DNA of 64,000 bases from Amycolatopsis sacchari (GCF_900114035.1 NZ_FORP01000024.1:44529-108528), one strand, 5' to 3'; counted from the stretch's first letter, positions 35,492 to 45,670 are shown. Numbers and translations: made by a program. The notes: generated by a model from the letters alone, not told the origin.

Positions 35492-35543
35492 GCCGGCCCC
35501 TCGCCCGACCACCACGGAGCGCTTCGCGCGCTAGCTTTACTGC

Positions 35544-36008
35544 ATGACGGACCCCAACTGCGCGGTGGCCCACGGCGAAGCCGAGCCGGAGACCGAGACC
35601 CGCACGCTCGTCGCCGTGTTCGCCACCCCGGTCGCCGAGTACCTCCTCAAGTACGGCAGCGATCTGGGCTACCACACGGTCCAGTACGACCCGCGCGAGA
35701 ATTCCCTGCCGACGCTGGACGGCACGGCCGACGTCGTCGTGACCGACCACCACCGGCCCGAGCTGGGCGAGGTGCTGCGGGACGTGCTCGCCCACCCCGT
35801 GCGCTGGGTGGGCGTGATGGGCAACCCGCGCCACCCCGGCCCGCACGTCGAGGCGCTCAAGCAGCTCGGCGTGCCACCCGAGCAGATCGACCGCGTGCAC
35901 CGGCCGATCGGGCTGAACATCGGCTCCCGCACGCCGCCGGAGATCGCGATCGCGACCCTCGCGGGCCTGCTCGCCGACCGCAACGGGCGCTCCGGCGGGT
36001 TCTTCTGA
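35544..36008 (+). CDS. XdhC-type Rossmann-domain protein, short form
   Basis: A 154-residue protein with the XdhC C-terminal domain: VVVTDHHRPELGEVL, VRWVGVMGNPRHPGP and PIGLNIGSRTPPEIAIATLAGLLA. Full XdhC/CoxI proteins have a further N-terminal domain and help sulfurate or insert molybdenum cofactor in xanthine dehydrogenase-type enzymes; here that domain is absent and no molybdoenzyme gene is near. It may be a nucleotide-binding regulator or a chaperone for distant enzymes. Confidence 0.75.
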   Translation: MTDPNCAVAHGEAEPETETRTLVAVFATPVAEYLLKYGSDLGYHTVQYDPRENSLPTLDGTADVVVTDHHRPELGEVLRDVLAHPVRWVGVMGNPRHPGPHVEALKQLGVPPEQIDRVHRPIGLNIGSRTPPEIAIATLAGLLADRNGRSGGFF

Positions 36009-36015
36009 CCCTGCC

Positions 36016-36867
36016 TCAGCCCTGCCAGATCCAGTCGCGGCGCTCGTAGCGCACCTCGAACCCCAGCCGCAGCATGTTGTGCAGGGACGGGTTGTGCGTG
36101 CCCGGATCCTCGGCTCCCGTCTCGGCGACCAGCCAGGTGCAGCCGAGCGACGCGGCCAGCTCCGCGCGGGCGGCGAGCAGCGCGGTCTGCCCGCCGCGCT
36201 TGCGTGCGCGGGGCAGGGTGGCACCGCCGAAGAACTGGGCCACGCCCGCGCGCACGTGAAGCGCGCCGGTGCCCACGAGCTCGTCGCCGTCCCAGGTGCC
36301 GAAGGCGTGCCAGCCCTCCCGGCCGACCACGCTCGCGGACAGCGCGACCAGGTCCCCCTCGGGCTCCCCGAACCCGCGCACCTGCGCCGAACCCCAGGCC
36401 GTCGCGTCCTGCGGCGACACCGGAGCGACCCGCAAGTCGGTGGCCGGCCGGTGCTCGGTGATCCGGGCCAGCGCGATCTCCGTGCGGCAGACCAGTTTCA
36501 CGCTCGTGCCGCCGGCCGAGAGGCCGGTCTTCTCGCAGATCTCCGGCCAGTCCCCGGGAAGGGCCTCGGGTGCCAGCTGGAACCTCGCGTGCCCCACGTG
36601 CTGGGCGGAGTAGAAGGCGCCGATCTCGTCGACCAGATCCGCCGTGACCGGCTCCGCGAAGCCGAGCCCGAGCGCCACGCTCCAGTGGTCCATCGAGTCG
36701 TGCCGCATCGCGAGCGCGACACCACCGCCGATCCGCGCCGCCGCGATGCCGAGCGCAGACCGGACCTCCGCCGGTGCTCCCGTCTCGAAGGAGAGCAGCA
36801 TCTCGGCCTCGGACGCTTCCGCCTCCGAGGCCGGCAGGATGGCGGGCGAACTCATCGCGGTCCTCAC
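36016..36867 (-). CDS. GNAT-family acetyltransferase
   Basis: A 283-residue protein (ATG 36867; ATG 36855 also possible). The C-terminal half is a GNAT domain: WHAFGTWDGDELVGTGALHV, then motif A FFGGATLPRARKRGGQTALL and HNMLRLGFEVRYERRDWIW. The N-terminal half looks like a second, degenerate GNAT-like module (GGGVALAMRHDSMDHW ... YSAQHVGHARFQL). Substrate unknown. Convergent with the XdhC-like gene, 7 nt apart. Confidence 0.84.
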   Translation of the reverse strand: MRTAMSSPAILPASEAEASEAEMLLSFETGAPAEVRSALGIAAARIGGGVALAMRHDSMDHWSVALGLGFAEPVTADLVDEIGAFYSAQHVGHARFQLAPEALPGDWPEICEKTGLSAGGTSVKLVCRTEIALARITEHRPATDLRVAPVSPQDATAWGSAQVRGFGEPEGDLVALSASVVGREGWHAFGTWDGDELVGTGALHVRAGVAQFFGGATLPRARKRGGQTALLAARAELAASLGCTWLVAETGAEDPGTHNPSLHNMLRLGFEVRYERRDWIWQG

Positions 36868-36925
36868 TTCCGTCAGGACCGCAACCTATCGCCGTTCCGC
36901 GGCGGGCCGCCGCCGGACTGCCCCG

Positions 36926-39043
36926 TCAGACCCCGGTCCTGGCCCCCTCCGGCATCGGGTCGAAGCGGGCGTGGTGCCGGGTGAAGCTCGCCGTGCCCGA
37001 GGTCAGCGAACGCAGGTCCGTGGCGTACCGCAGCAGCTCCGTCGCGGGCACCTCGGCGCGGACGAGCGTGCGCCCGCCGTGCGCGGCCTCCGTGCCGAGC
37101 ACGCGGCCCCGCCGGGACGACAGGTCGCCCAGCACCGCGCCCAGGTGCTCGTCCGGCAGCAGCACGGTCACCTCGTCGAGCGGTTCGAGCAGCACGATCC
37201 GGCTGTTCGCGGCCGCGTCCTTGAGCGCCAGCGCCCCGGCGGTCTGGAACGCCGCGTCGGAGGAGTCGACGCTGTGCGCCTTGCCGTCCACCAGCGTCAC
37301 GCGCACGTCCACCACCGGGTTGCCCGTCGCCAGCCCGCGCCGCAGCTGCGCCCGCACCCCCTTCTCCACGCTCGGGATGAACTGGTGCGGCACCGCGCCG
37401 CCGACGATGCGGTCCACGAACTCGAACCCCGCCCCGCGCTCCAGCGGCTGGACCTCGATGTCGCACACCGCGTACTGCCCGTGCCCGCCGGACTGCTTGA
37501 CGTGCCGCCCGTGCCCCTTCGCCGGGCTCGCGAACGTCTCGCGCAGGCTGACCTTCACCGGCTCGGTGTCGACCTCGGCGCCGCCCGCGCGCAGGCGTGA
37601 CAGCACGACGTCCGCGTGCGCCTCGCCCATGCACCACAGCACCAGCTGCCCGGTCTCGGCGTTGCGTTCCAGCCGGAGTGTGGGATCGCCCGCGACGAGC
37701 CGGGAAAGGTTGCGCGACAACGTGTCCTCGTCGCTGCGGTTGTGCGCCACGATCGCCACCGGCAGCAGCGGCTCCGGCATCGTCCACGGCTCCACGAGCA
37801 GCGGGTGGTCCGGCGCCGACACGGTGTCGCCCGTCTCGGCCGAGCCGATCTTGGTCAGCGCACACAGGTCCCCGGCGACGCAGTACGGCACCTCGCGCAG
37901 GTTCGAGCCCAGCGGGGAATACACATGCGCCACGCGCTCGTCGGCGTCATGGTCCTCGTGCCCGCGCTCGGCGAGCCCGTGCCCGGAGACGTGCACCGGC
38001 CGTTCCGGCCGCAGGGTGCCGGAGAAGACGCGGACCAGCGAGACCCGGCCGACGTAGGAGTCCACCGCCGTGCGCACGACCTCCGCCGCGAGCGGCCCGT
38101 CCGGGTCGGCGCGCAGTTCCTCGTGGGCACCGCCGTCGAGCCCGGTGACCTCGGGCAGCGGGTGCTCCAGCGGGGACGGGAAGGCGCGGGCGATCCCGTC
38201 CAGCACCTCCGCGAGGCCCAGCCCGCTCGTCGCGCACACGGGGATGACGGGGTGGAACGCGCCCCGCGCGACCGCCTTCTCCAGGTCGGAGATCAGCACG
38301 TCCTCGCTGATCTCCTCGCCGGCGAGGTAGCGGTCCATCAGGCCCTCGTCCTCGCTTTCGGCGATGATGCCCTCGATCAGCTCGTTGCGGGCCTCGGTCA
38401 TGCGGTCGAGGTCGGCGGGGTCGGGCTGACCGAGCTTGGGCGGGTAGCCGTCGGAGTAGTCGTACAGCTGCTGCGTGATCAGCCCGACGAGCCCCGGCCG
38501 GTTGCTCGCGGGCAGGTACAGCGGGAGCACCCCGGCGCCGAACGCCTCCTGGCACGCGGCGATCTCACCCGCGATGTCGGCGCGCTGGTGGTCGGTGCGG
38601 GCGATGATCACCGCGCGCGGCATACCGACGGCGGCGCACTCCTCCCACAGCGAGACGGTGGCGGGGTCGACCCCCTCGGCGGCGCCCACGACGAACAACG
38701 CCGCGTCGGCGGCCCGCAACCCGGCTCTCAGCTCACCGACGAAGTCCGCGTAACCGGGGGTGTCGATCAGGTTGATCTTGACCCCGCCGTGCAGGACGGG
38801 GGCGACGGCGAGCCCGACGGACCGCTGCTGGCGCACCGCGGCCGGGTCGTGGTCGCACACCGTCGTGCCCTCGGTGACGGAACCGGCCCTGCTGACCGTG
38901 CCGGACACGGCGAGCAGGGCCTCGGTGAGGGTGGTCTTGCCCGATCCGGAGGGGCCGACCAGGACGACGTTGCGCAGGTTGCGGGGGTCGTCCACAGCGA
39001 CCGCGGCCCCGGCGTCACCGTTGCGGGGTTGCTTCTCGGCCAT
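36926..39043 (-). CDS. Elongation factor G-like GTPase (FusA2/EF-G2 type)
   Basis: A 705-residue EF-G paralogue. The P-loop GPSGSGKT is at 30-37, DTPGYADFVGE at 94-104, and the usual NKxD guanine-specificity motif is replaced by A148-R-T-D-H152. EF-G domains II to V follow: VSLVRVFSGTLRPERPV, the domain IV block GHGRHVKQSGGHGQYAV and GSLDSRRG-like SSRRGRVLGTEAA. It is shorter in the G' insertion than housekeeping EF-G. Such EF-G2 proteins often lack clear translocation activity. It is divergent from pdxS. Confidence 0.92.
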   Translation of the reverse strand: MAEKQPRNGDAGAAVAVDDPRNLRNVVLVGPSGSGKTTLTEALLAVSGTVSRAGSVTEGTTVCDHDPAAVRQQRSVGLAVAPVLHGGVKINLIDTPGYADFVGELRAGLRAADAALFVVGAAEGVDPATVSLWEECAAVGMPRAVIIARTDHQRADIAGEIAACQEAFGAGVLPLYLPASNRPGLVGLITQQLYDYSDGYPPKLGQPDPADLDRMTEARNELIEGIIAESEDEGLMDRYLAGEEISEDVLISDLEKAVARGAFHPVIPVCATSGLGLAEVLDGIARAFPSPLEHPLPEVTGLDGGAHEELRADPDGPLAAEVVRTAVDSYVGRVSLVRVFSGTLRPERPVHVSGHGLAERGHEDHDADERVAHVYSPLGSNLREVPYCVAGDLCALTKIGSAETGDTVSAPDHPLLVEPWTMPEPLLPVAIVAHNRSDEDTLSRNLSRLVAGDPTLRLERNAETGQLVLWCMGEAHADVVLSRLRAGGAEVDTEPVKVSLRETFASPAKGHGRHVKQSGGHGQYAVCDIEVQPLERGAGFEFVDRIVGGAVPHQFIPSVEKGVRAQLRRGLATGNPVVDVRVTLVDGKAHSVDSSDAAFQTAGALALKDAAANSRIVLLEPLDEVTVLLPDEHLGAVLGDLSSRRGRVLGTEAAHGGRTLVRAEVPATELLRYATDLRSLTSGTASFTRHHARFDPMPEGARTGV

Positions 39044-39192
39044 GGCAGGCCTCCCGGACTTCGATGTCGGTAACGGGTGTGCCCCCGATCACACACCCGT
39101 CGGACACGCCCCGGCAACCCCGTGTCCACCAGGCCACCCGTCTGCCCCCGCCGAGGGGAAAAGTGGCCTTCCGGAATCGTGGCTTATTGGCC

Positions 39193-39221
39193 TTAATGAG
39201 CGGTCCACCTCGACCTAGACT
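39193..39221 (+). promoter_or_regulatory. Candidate pdxS promoter
   Basis: TTAATG (39193-39198), 17-bp spacer and TAGACT (39216-39221), about 45 nt before the GTG start of pdxS. Spacing is ideal; the -35 is weak. Confidence 0.45.
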
Positions 39222-39266
39222 GGACGTCGCAAGCCCTTCCCCCGTGCTTTCGAAAGGCGATTTCCC

Positions 39267-40175
39267 GTGTCCGAAACTGCTTCCTCCCCGGTGCCCGAGC
39301 GCGGTACGGCGCGTGTCAAGCGCGGTATGGCCGAGATGCTCAAGGGCGGCGTGATCATGGACGTGGTCACCGCCGAGCAGGCCAAGATCGCCGAGGACGC
39401 GGGCGCGGTCGCCGTGATGGCACTGGAGCGCGTGCCCGCCGACATCCGGGCGCAGGGCGGCGTGGCGCGCATGAGCGACCCCGACCTCATCGACGGCATC
39501 ATCGAGGCGGTGTCGATCCCGGTGATGGCGAAGGCCCGCATCGGCCACTTCGTCGAGGCGCAGGTGCTGCAGTCGCTCGGGGTGGACTACATCGACGAGT
39601 CCGAGGTGCTCACGCCGGCCGACTACGCCAACCACATCGACAAGTGGGCGTTCACCGTGCCGTTCGTGTGCGGGGCGACGAACCTGGGCGAGGCGCTGCG
39701 CCGCATCAACGAGGGCGCGGCGATGATCCGCTCGAAGGGCGAGGCCGGCACGGGCGACGTCTCGAACGCGACCACCCACATGCGCAAGATCCGCGGGGAG
39801 ATCAAGCGACTGACGTCCCTGCCGGAGGACGAGCTGTACGTCGCGGCCAAGGAGCTGCAGGCGCCGTACGAGCTGGTGCGCGAGGTGGCGGAGCGCGGCA
39901 AGCTGCCGGTCGTGCTGTTCACGGCGGGCGGCATCGCGACGCCGGCCGACGCGGCGATGATGATGCAGCTGGGCGCGGAGGGCGTGTTCGTCGGCTCGGG
40001 CATCTTCAAGTCGGGCGACCCGGCGAAGCGCGCCGCGGCGATCGTCAAGGCCGTCACCTTCCACGACGACCCGGACGTGATCGCGAAGGTGTCGCGCGGC
40101 CTCGGCGAGGCGATGGTCGGCATCAACGTCGACGACGTCCCGGAGCCGCACCGCCTCGCCGAGCGCGGCTGGTAG
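39267..40175 (+). CDS. pdxS: Pyridoxal 5'-phosphate synthase lyase subunit
   Basis: A 302-residue PdxS from GTG 39267 with [20 protein letters not shown], the lysine-bearing [16 protein letters not shown] and [15 protein letters not shown], all highly conserved in the family. It condenses ribose/ribulose 5-phosphate, glyceraldehyde 3-phosphate and ammonia from PdxT to make PLP, as a 12-mer with 12 glutaminase subunits. Its partner pdxT is 534 bp downstream; between them a broken toxin-antitoxin module is found. Confidence 0.97.
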   Translation: MSETASSPVPERGTARVKRGMAEMLKGGVIMDVVTAEQAKIAEDAGAVAVMALERVPADIRAQGGVARMSDPDLIDGIIEAVSIPVMAKARIGHFVEAQVLQSLGVDYIDESEVLTPADYANHIDKWAFTVPFVCGATNLGEALRRINEGAAMIRSKGEAGTGDVSNATTHMRKIRGEIKRLTSLPEDELYVAAKELQAPYELVREVAERGKLPVVLFTAGGIATPADAAMMMQLGAEGVFVGSGIFKSGDPAKRAAAIVKAVTFHDDPDVIAKVSRGLGEAMVGINVDDVPEPHRLAERGW

Positions 40176-40310
40176 GCCCTCAGGCGGGGTACAGCTCGAC
40201 GGCGGCGGAGCGCTGGGGCCCGTTGATCGGGAGCGGGTGCAGGCGCCGGGGGGAGGCGATCGGTCGCTCCGGCCGGAAACCGGGCCGGGCACTCCGCCTC
40301 GACGGCCACG

Positions 40311-40376
40311 TCAGTCCTTCCCGGTGAGCACCGCCAGGGCCGCGGACGCGTCCAGGACGAAGCGTGCGCCGCTCAT
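40311..40376 (-). pseudogene. VapC-like PIN toxin remnant (21 codons)
   Basis: ATG at 40376 overlaps the antitoxin stop by 4 nt (ATGA) and reads [21 protein letters not shown] before a [15 protein letters not shown] is the classic PIN-domain start with its first catalytic Asp. A full VapC has about 130 residues; the following 135 bp show no matching frame, so the toxin is truncated and eroded. Confidence 0.72.
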
Positions 40377-40597
40377 CCGGCGTTGTCCCGGTCCTCGCGG
40401 ATGGCGGCGACGATCAGATGGCCAGGAACTCCGCCATCCCGGTACCGGTCCAGGTCCTCGAGGATCTCGGCCATCGTCGGGCCGTCGGCGAACTCCGCCC
40501 GCCGGCGCTCGAGGTACGCCTCGAGGCTGAACGGATCATCCGGGCGCCGGGGCCCGGGTGCCTCCCGCTCGGGCGGGTGGGCCGCGTTCTCGGTCAT
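40373..40597 (-). CDS. VapB-like antitoxin, orphaned
   Basis: A 74-residue acidic/basic protein ([32 protein letters not shown]) in the size range of VapB-type antitoxins. The end of the gene overlaps the start of a PIN-domain remnant, the normal order of a vapBC operon. The toxin is broken, so the antitoxin may be an evolutionary leftover or act on another toxin. Confidence 0.6.
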   Translation of the reverse strand: MTENAAHPPEREAPGPRRPDDPFSLEAYLERRRAEFADGPTMAEILEDLDRYRDGGVPGHLIVAAIREDRDNAG

Positions 40598-40708
40598 GCA
40601 CCCAGGCTAGCCCCCCGCACGGACGCCCAAAACCGCGTCCTTGCACGTCAGCGCACGTCTGGGCCGCCGCGGCGCGGCGCGGCCTACAGTGGATCAGGAG
40701 GAGGTCAG

Positions 40709-41329
40709 GTGACCACGAAGCCGGTGATCGGCGTGCTCGCCCTGCAGGGCGACGTGCGCGAGCACCTCGCCGCGCTGGAGCACGCCGGCGCGGCCGCCCG
40801 GCCGGTGCGGCGGCCGGAGGAGCTGGCCGCCGTGGACGGGATCGTCCTGCCCGGCGGCGAGTCGACCACGATGTCGCGGCTGCTGGAGTCGTTCGAGCTG
40901 CTCGAACCGCTCCGGGACCGCATCGCGGACGGCCTGCCCGCCTACGGCTCGTGCGCCGGGATGATCCTGCTCGCCCGCCAGGTCCTCGACGGGCGCCCCG
41001 ACCAGCGGCAGCTCGACGCACTCGACGTCGTCGTGCGGCGGAACGCCTTCGGGCGGCAGGTCGACTCCTTCGAGGGCGACCTGGACTTCGCCGGGCTCGA
41101 CGACGGTCCCGTGCACGCCGTGTTCATCCGCGCCCCCTGGGTGGAGAAGGCGGGCGACGGGGTGGAAATACTGGCCAGGGTGCCCGACACGGCCGGTGCC
41201 GGGGACGCGGCCGCTAGGATCGTCGCCATCCGGCAGGGGCCGGTGCTCGCCACGGCCTTCCATCCGGAACTCACGGGGGACGAGCGGGTGCACCGGCTCT
41301 TCGTGGGCATGGTGCACGAAACGATGTAG
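40709..41329 (+). CDS. pdxT: Pyridoxal 5'-phosphate synthase glutaminase subunit
   Basis: GTG 40709 preceded by AGGAGGAGG; 206 residues. A class I glutamine amidotransferase: [16 protein letters not shown], oxyanion loop PGGESTTM, catalytic Cys in [11 protein letters not shown] and the His-Glu pair in AFHPELTGD. It releases ammonia from glutamine and channels it to PdxS. It precedes yebC by 11 nt, so both are in one operon. Confidence 0.96.
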   Translation: MTTKPVIGVLALQGDVREHLAALEHAGAAARPVRRPEELAAVDGIVLPGGESTTMSRLLESFELLEPLRDRIADGLPAYGSCAGMILLARQVLDGRPDQRQLDALDVVVRRNAFGRQVDSFEGDLDFAGLDDGPVHAVFIRAPWVEKAGDGVEILARVPDTAGAGDAAARIVAIRQGPVLATAFHPELTGDERVHRLFVGMVHETM

Positions 41330-41340
41330 ACGGAGGAGAG

Positions 41341-42090
41341 ATGAGCGGCCACTCCAAGTGGGCTACCACCAAGCACAAGAAGGCCGCCCTCGACGCCAAG
41401 CGTGGCAAGCTGTTCGCGAGACTCATCAAGAACATCGAGGTCGCCGCGCGGACCGGCGGGGGCGACCCGGACGGCAACCCGACGCTCTACGACGCCATCC
41501 AGAAGGCGAAGAAGAACTCGGTGCCGCAGGACAACATCGAGCGCGCCCGCAAGCGCGGCGCCGGGGAAGAGGCCGGCGGCGCCGACTGGCAGACGATCAA
41601 CTACGAGGGCTACGGCCCCAACGGCGTCGCGGTGCTCATCGAGTGCCTCACCGACAACCGCAACCGCGCGGCGTCCGAGGTGCGCACCGCGCTGACCCGC
41701 AACGGCGGCTCCCTCGCCGACCCGGGGTCGGTGGCGTACCTGTTCAACCGCAAGGGCGTGGTGATCATGCCCAAGAACGACCTGTCCGAGGACGACGTCC
41801 TCATGGCGGTCCTCGACGCGGGGGCCGAGGAGGTCAACGACCTCGGCGACAACTTCGAGATCGTCTCCGAGGCGACCGACCTCGTCGCGGTGCGCAAGGC
41901 GCTGCAGGACGCCGGGTTCGACTACGAGTCGGCGGAGGCGAGCTTCCTGCCGTCGGTCAACGTGCCGCTGGACGCCGAGGGCGCCAAGAAGGTCTTCAAG
42001 CTGATCGACGCGCTCGAGGACTGCGACGACGTCCAGAACGTGTACGCCAACTTCGACGTCCCGGACGACGTTCTCGCCGAGGTGGGCTGA
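41341..42090 (+). CDS. YebC/PmpR-family DNA-binding/translation-associated protein
   Basis: A 249-residue YebC family protein, [23 protein letters not shown] at the N-terminus, with the usual three domains and [16 protein letters not shown]. YebC proteins have been described as transcriptional regulators and, more recently, as factors helping ribosomes through difficult sequences. The gene stands before ruvC in many actinobacteria; here the DUF4262 gene lies between. RBS GGAGGAG at about 7 nt. Followed by a strong terminator. Confidence 0.95.
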   Translation: MSGHSKWATTKHKKAALDAKRGKLFARLIKNIEVAARTGGGDPDGNPTLYDAIQKAKKNSVPQDNIERARKRGAGEEAGGADWQTINYEGYGPNGVAVLIECLTDNRNRAASEVRTALTRNGGSLADPGSVAYLFNRKGVVIMPKNDLSEDDVLMAVLDAGAEEVNDLGDNFEIVSEATDLVAVRKALQDAGFDYESAEASFLPSVNVPLDAEGAKKVFKLIDALEDCDDVQNVYANFDVPDDVLAEVG

Positions 42091-42106
42091 ACCCGTTCGA
42101 GCGAAC

Positions 42107-42143
42107 AAAAATCCCGGTGTGCCAGGCATGCCGGGATTTTTTT
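42107..42143 (+). terminator. Intrinsic terminator after yebC
   Basis: AAAAATCCCGG (42107-42117) pairs with CCGGGATTTTT (42131-42141), followed by more T's; the 13-nt loop itself contains GCCAGGC. Ends the pdxT-yebC unit. Confidence 0.9.
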
Positions 42144-42191
42144 GCGGACAGGCACTGTGCCCGCGCGCGGCCTTGCGGCACAATAGCCGCC

Positions 42192-42713
42192 GTGACCGAG
42201 ACGACGACCGAGGTGCTCGCGCCCGAAGATCACGAACTTCTCGAGTGGATCGTCTCCGAGGCCGAGCGCCGGGGCAACGCGGTCATCTCGGTTCCCAGTG
42301 ACGACAAGGGATCCGGCTACTGCTTCACCGCGTGCGTGTGGGCGCTGCACAAGGTGCCGGAGGCCGTCGTCGTCGGGCTGCCCGAGCACATGGCGCAGGT
42401 CCTGCTGGACGCCTATGTGGACCGGGCCGCCACCGCGGGGCCGTTCGAGCCCGGCCGGATCTACGACGACTTCTTCGAGGGCGTGCCCGTCGTCTTCGAG
42501 CAGGTGCACCCCGGGCACTACCCCGAGTACTTCGGCAGCGCCTTCCTCGTCTACCCCGACGGCGACTTCCCGGCGCTGCAGATCATCGTCGCGACGCCCG
42601 AGGGCAAGTGGCCGTGGGACCCCGACGCCCCCGAGGGTTTCGCCGAGTGGCAGCCGGTGCTGACCGACAGCGGCAGGCCGGAGAGCTGGACGCCCGGCGT
42701 CGACGGTCCATAG
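42192..42713 (+). CDS. DUF4262-domain protein
   Basis: GTG 42192 gives 173 residues; a CACAAT -10-like hexamer 7 nt before it and no ribosome binding site suggest a leaderless mRNA. The protein has the DUF4262 pattern: YCFTACVWALHKVPEAVVVGLP and DFPALQIIVATPEGKWPWD. Function unknown. It is a self-contained unit between the yebC terminator and ruvC. Confidence 0.82.
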   Translation: MTETTTEVLAPEDHELLEWIVSEAERRGNAVISVPSDDKGSGYCFTACVWALHKVPEAVVVGLPEHMAQVLLDAYVDRAATAGPFEPGRIYDDFFEGVPVVFEQVHPGHYPEYFGSAFLVYPDGDFPALQIIVATPEGKWPWDPDAPEGFAEWQPVLTDSGRPESWTPGVDGP

Positions 42714-42805
42714 TGGACATACGTCCGCTCCGGCGCGTCGTCCCGGGCGGGCGGCACCCGACCCGGTAGCCTCCGAACTGGTGTTCGGGCGCGGAAGGGC
42801 GGATC

Positions 42806-43390
42806 ATGCGGGTGCTGGGTGTCGACCCCGGGCTGACGCGGTGCGGGCTCGGGGTGGTGGACGGCGGCGTGGGCCGCACGGTCCGCTGCGTGGCGGTGGA
42901 CGTCGTGCGCACCCCCGTCGACGCGACGCTCGCGAACCGGCTGCTGAAGATCTCCGACGCGGTGGAGGAGTGGCTCGACCGCTACCGGCCCGAGGCCGTC
43001 GCCGTCGAGCGCGTGTTCAGCCAGCACAACGTGCGCACGGTGATGGGCACGGCGCAGGCCGGCGGCGTGGTCGCGCTCAGCGCGGCGCGGCGCGGGCTGC
43101 CGGTCGTGTTCCACACGCCGAGTGAGATGAAGGCCGCCGTCACCGGCTCGGGCCGGGCCGACAAGGCCCAGGTCACGGACATGGTCACCCGCCTGCTGGG
43201 GCTCGCGGAGGCGCCCAGCCCCGCGGACGCGGCGGACGCGCTGGGCCTGGCGATCTGCCACCTGTGGCGGGAGCCGATGCGGGCGCGGCTCGCCGAGGCG
43301 GAGGCGCGGGCGGCCGAGCTGGCGAAGAAGCACCGGGCGCGGCTGGCCGCGGCCGCGAAGGCAGCGAAAGCGAAGGGGGCGGCACGATGA
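42806..43390 (+). CDS. ruvC: Crossover junction endodeoxyribonuclease RuvC
   Basis: A 194-residue Holliday junction resolvase. The acidic active site is seen at V-D-P-G (D7), E in [10 protein letters not shown], and the C-terminal [15 protein letters not shown]. It resolves junctions by symmetric nicking after branch migration by RuvAB. An extra Lys/Ala-rich tail ([24 protein letters not shown]) follows the core. Overlaps ruvA by 4 nt. Confidence 0.97.
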   Translation: MRVLGVDPGLTRCGLGVVDGGVGRTVRCVAVDVVRTPVDATLANRLLKISDAVEEWLDRYRPEAVAVERVFSQHNVRTVMGTAQAGGVVALSAARRGLPVVFHTPSEMKAAVTGSGRADKAQVTDMVTRLLGLAEAPSPADAADALGLAICHLWREPMRARLAEAEARAAELAKKHRARLAAAAKAAKAKGAAR

Positions 43391-43983
43391 TCTCGTCGGT
43401 GCGCGGGGAGGTGCTGTCGGTCGGGCTCGACCACGTGGTCGTCGAGGTCGGCGGGGTGGGCTTCGCGGTGCAGGCCACGCCGTCGACGCTGGCGACGCTG
43501 CGGCGCGGCGAGGAGGTGCGCCTGCACACCGCGCTCGTCGTCCGCGAGGACTCGCTGACGTTGTTCGGGTTCGCCGACGCCGAGTCGCGCGAGCTGTTCA
43601 CGCTGCTGCAGACCGTGTCCGGGATCGGGCCGCGGCTCGCGCTCGCCGCGCTCGCCGTGCTCGACCCCGACAAGCTGCGCACCGCGCTGGCCGAAGGCAA
43701 CATCACCGTGCTCACGCAGGTCCCCGGCATCGGCCGCAAGGGCGCCGAGCGGCTGTCGCTGGAGCTGCGGGACAAGGTCACCGCGACCGGCGCCGCTCCC
43801 GGCGAGGCCGCGCCGGCCGCCGGGGCCGCGGTCCGGGCCGAGGTCGTCGAGGCGCTCACCGGGCTCGGGTTCCCCGCCAAGCAGGCCGAGCAGGCCGTGG
43901 AGAAGGTGCTGGCGGCGGGCGAGGTCAGCGACACCCCGGGGGTGCTGCGTGCCGCGCTGACCACCCTCGGCCGCAAGGGCTAG
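43387..43983 (+). CDS. ruvA: Holliday junction branch migration protein RuvA
   Basis: ATG 43387 gives 198 residues: OB-fold ([21 protein letters not shown]), two helix-hairpin-helix motifs ([28 protein letters not shown]), an Ala/Pro linker and the C-terminal RuvB-binding helix bundle. It binds the junction as a tetramer. Operon ruvC-ruvA-ruvB. Confidence 0.97.
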   Translation: MISSVRGEVLSVGLDHVVVEVGGVGFAVQATPSTLATLRRGEEVRLHTALVVREDSLTLFGFADAESRELFTLLQTVSGIGPRLALAALAVLDPDKLRTALAEGNITVLTQVPGIGRKGAERLSLELRDKVTATGAAPGEAAPAAGAAVRAEVVEALTGLGFPAKQAEQAVEKVLAAGEVSDTPGVLRAALTTLGRKG

Positions 43984-43992
43984 GCCACGAGC

Positions 43993-45054
43993 GTGCACGA
44001 TGACAGCGTGACCGAATTCGACTCCGACGAGACCCTCTCGGCGCTGCCGCAGACCGGCGAGCGCGAGGTCGAGACGACGCTGCGCCCGCGCAAGCTCTCG
44101 GAGTTCGTCGGCCAGCCCCGGGTCCGTGAGCAGCTGGAACTGGTGCTGGAGAGTGCCCGGCGCCGCGGCGTGCCGCCGGACCACGTGCTGCTGTCCGGCC
44201 CGCCCGGCCTCGGCAAGACGAGCCTGGCGATGATCATCGCGGCCGAGCTGAACGCGGCGATCCGGATCACCTCGGGCCCCGCGCTGGAGCGCGCGGGCGA
44301 CCTCGCCGCGATGCTGTCCAACCTCGCCGAGGGCGACGTGCTGTTCATCGACGAGATCCACCGCATCGCCCGGCCCGCCGAGGAGATGCTGTACCTCGCG
44401 ATGGAGGACTTCCGGGTCGACGTGGTGGTCGGGAAGGGGCCCGGCGCGACGAGCATCCCGCTGGAGATCGCGCCGTTCACGCTGGTCGGGGCCACGACGC
44501 GGTCCGGCTCGCTGACCGGCCCGCTGCGTGACCGCTTCGGCTTCACCGGGCAGATGGAGTTCTACGCCGACGAGGAGCTGGACCAGGTGGTCCGGCGGGC
44601 GGCGGCGATCCTGGGCATCGAGATCGACCCGGCGGGCAGCTTCGAGATCGCCCGCCGCTCGCGGGGCACCCCCCGCATCGCGAACCGCCTGCTGCGGCGC
44701 GTGCGCGACTACGCCGAGGTCCGCGCCGACGGGCACATCACGCTCGACGTCACCCGGGCCGCGCTGAAGGTCTACGACGTGGACGAACTGGGCCTCGACC
44801 GGCTGGACCGCGCCGTGCTCGGCGCGCTGGTGCACTCGTTCGCCGGCGGCCCCGTCGGGGTGTCCACGCTCGCGGTGGCGGTGGGGGAGGAGCCGACCAC
44901 CGTCGAAGAGGTGTGCGAACCGTACCTGGTCCGCGCGGGTATGCTCGCGCGGACACCACGGGGACGGGTGGCGACCGCGGCCGCGTGGGAGCACCTCGGC
45001 CTCCGTCCGCCCGCGGAACACGGCCGAACGGACCAGTCGACGCTGTTCGACTAG
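43993..45054 (+). CDS. ruvB: Holliday junction ATP-dependent helicase RuvB
   Basis: A 353-residue AAA+ motor from GTG 43993: Walker [10 protein letters not shown], Walker [10 protein letters not shown], sensor [18 protein letters not shown] with the Arg finger, and a C-terminal winged helix domain ([22 protein letters not shown]). Drives branch migration with RuvA. Ends the ruv operon; yajC follows after 95 bp. Confidence 0.97.
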   Translation: MHDDSVTEFDSDETLSALPQTGEREVETTLRPRKLSEFVGQPRVREQLELVLESARRRGVPPDHVLLSGPPGLGKTSLAMIIAAELNAAIRITSGPALERAGDLAAMLSNLAEGDVLFIDEIHRIARPAEEMLYLAMEDFRVDVVVGKGPGATSIPLEIAPFTLVGATTRSGSLTGPLRDRFGFTGQMEFYADEELDQVVRRAAAILGIEIDPAGSFEIARRSRGTPRIANRLLRRVRDYAEVRADGHITLDVTRAALKVYDVDELGLDRLDRAVLGALVHSFAGGPVGVSTLAVAVGEEPTTVEEVCEPYLVRAGMLARTPRGRVATAAAWEHLGLRPPAEHGRTDQSTLFD

Positions 45055-45149
45055 CCCCGCCTGGTGAGAGTTGCGGCTTCACCTGGCACACTCGAGAGAG
45101 CACATCCGGACAAAAAGGTGCGCGCGCCGCGTGTGCCGAATGGAGAATC

Positions 45150-45542
45150 ATGAACCAGCTCTTGCTGCCGTTGCTGCTCATGCTCGTGGTGGCGATCCCC
45201 CTCGTGCTGGGCAGCCGCAAGCAGAAGCGCGCCGCCGCGGAGCAGCAGAACCTGCAGGCCAGCCTCGCCGAGGGCGACCGCGTGATGACCACGTCGGGCC
45301 TCTACGGCACGGTGGCCGACACCAGCGACGACACCACGATCGACATCGAGATCGCCCCCGGTGTCGTGACGACGTGGCTGCGCCAGGCGGTCCGCGAGAA
45401 GGTGGCCCCGCCGGTCGAAGAGGTCGAGGAGACCACCTCCGACGACGAGCCCACCACGGTCGCCGCGGTCGAGGACACCCCGGCCGAGGAGAAGCCGGGC
45501 CCGCAGGTCGCGCCCCCGCTGGAGCAGGGCAACAAGAAGTAG
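45150..45542 (+). CDS. yajC: Preprotein translocase accessory subunit YajC
   Basis: ATG 45150 gives 130 residues: one N-terminal membrane helix (LLLPLLLMLVVAIPLVLG), the conserved QNLQASLAEGDRVMTTSGLYGTV core and a long acidic C-terminal tail. Forms the SecDF-YajC complex. Located upstream of secD as is usual. Confidence 0.94.
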   Translation: MNQLLLPLLLMLVVAIPLVLGSRKQKRAAAEQQNLQASLAEGDRVMTTSGLYGTVADTSDDTTIDIEIAPGVVTTWLRQAVREKVAPPVEEVEETTSDDEPTTVAAVEDTPAEEKPGPQVAPPLEQGNKK

Positions 45543-45670
45543 CCAGGACGCGAAGCCCCTGGCGCCGACACGCGGGCGCCGGGGGCTGCACGCTGTCCTC
45601 ACGTGGCACCGAGTACTGTCTCGGTGCTGACATGGGCTGAAGCTTATTTTCCCCGAGGAGAACGACCACC

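Noticed and set aside
36079..36984. Plus-strand ORF across the GNAT gene
   Set aside because: Antisense shadow; the minus-strand frame has clear GNAT motifs.
39044..39266. Riboswitch before pdxS
   Set aside because: No conserved structure recognised; the region is explained by two divergent promoters.
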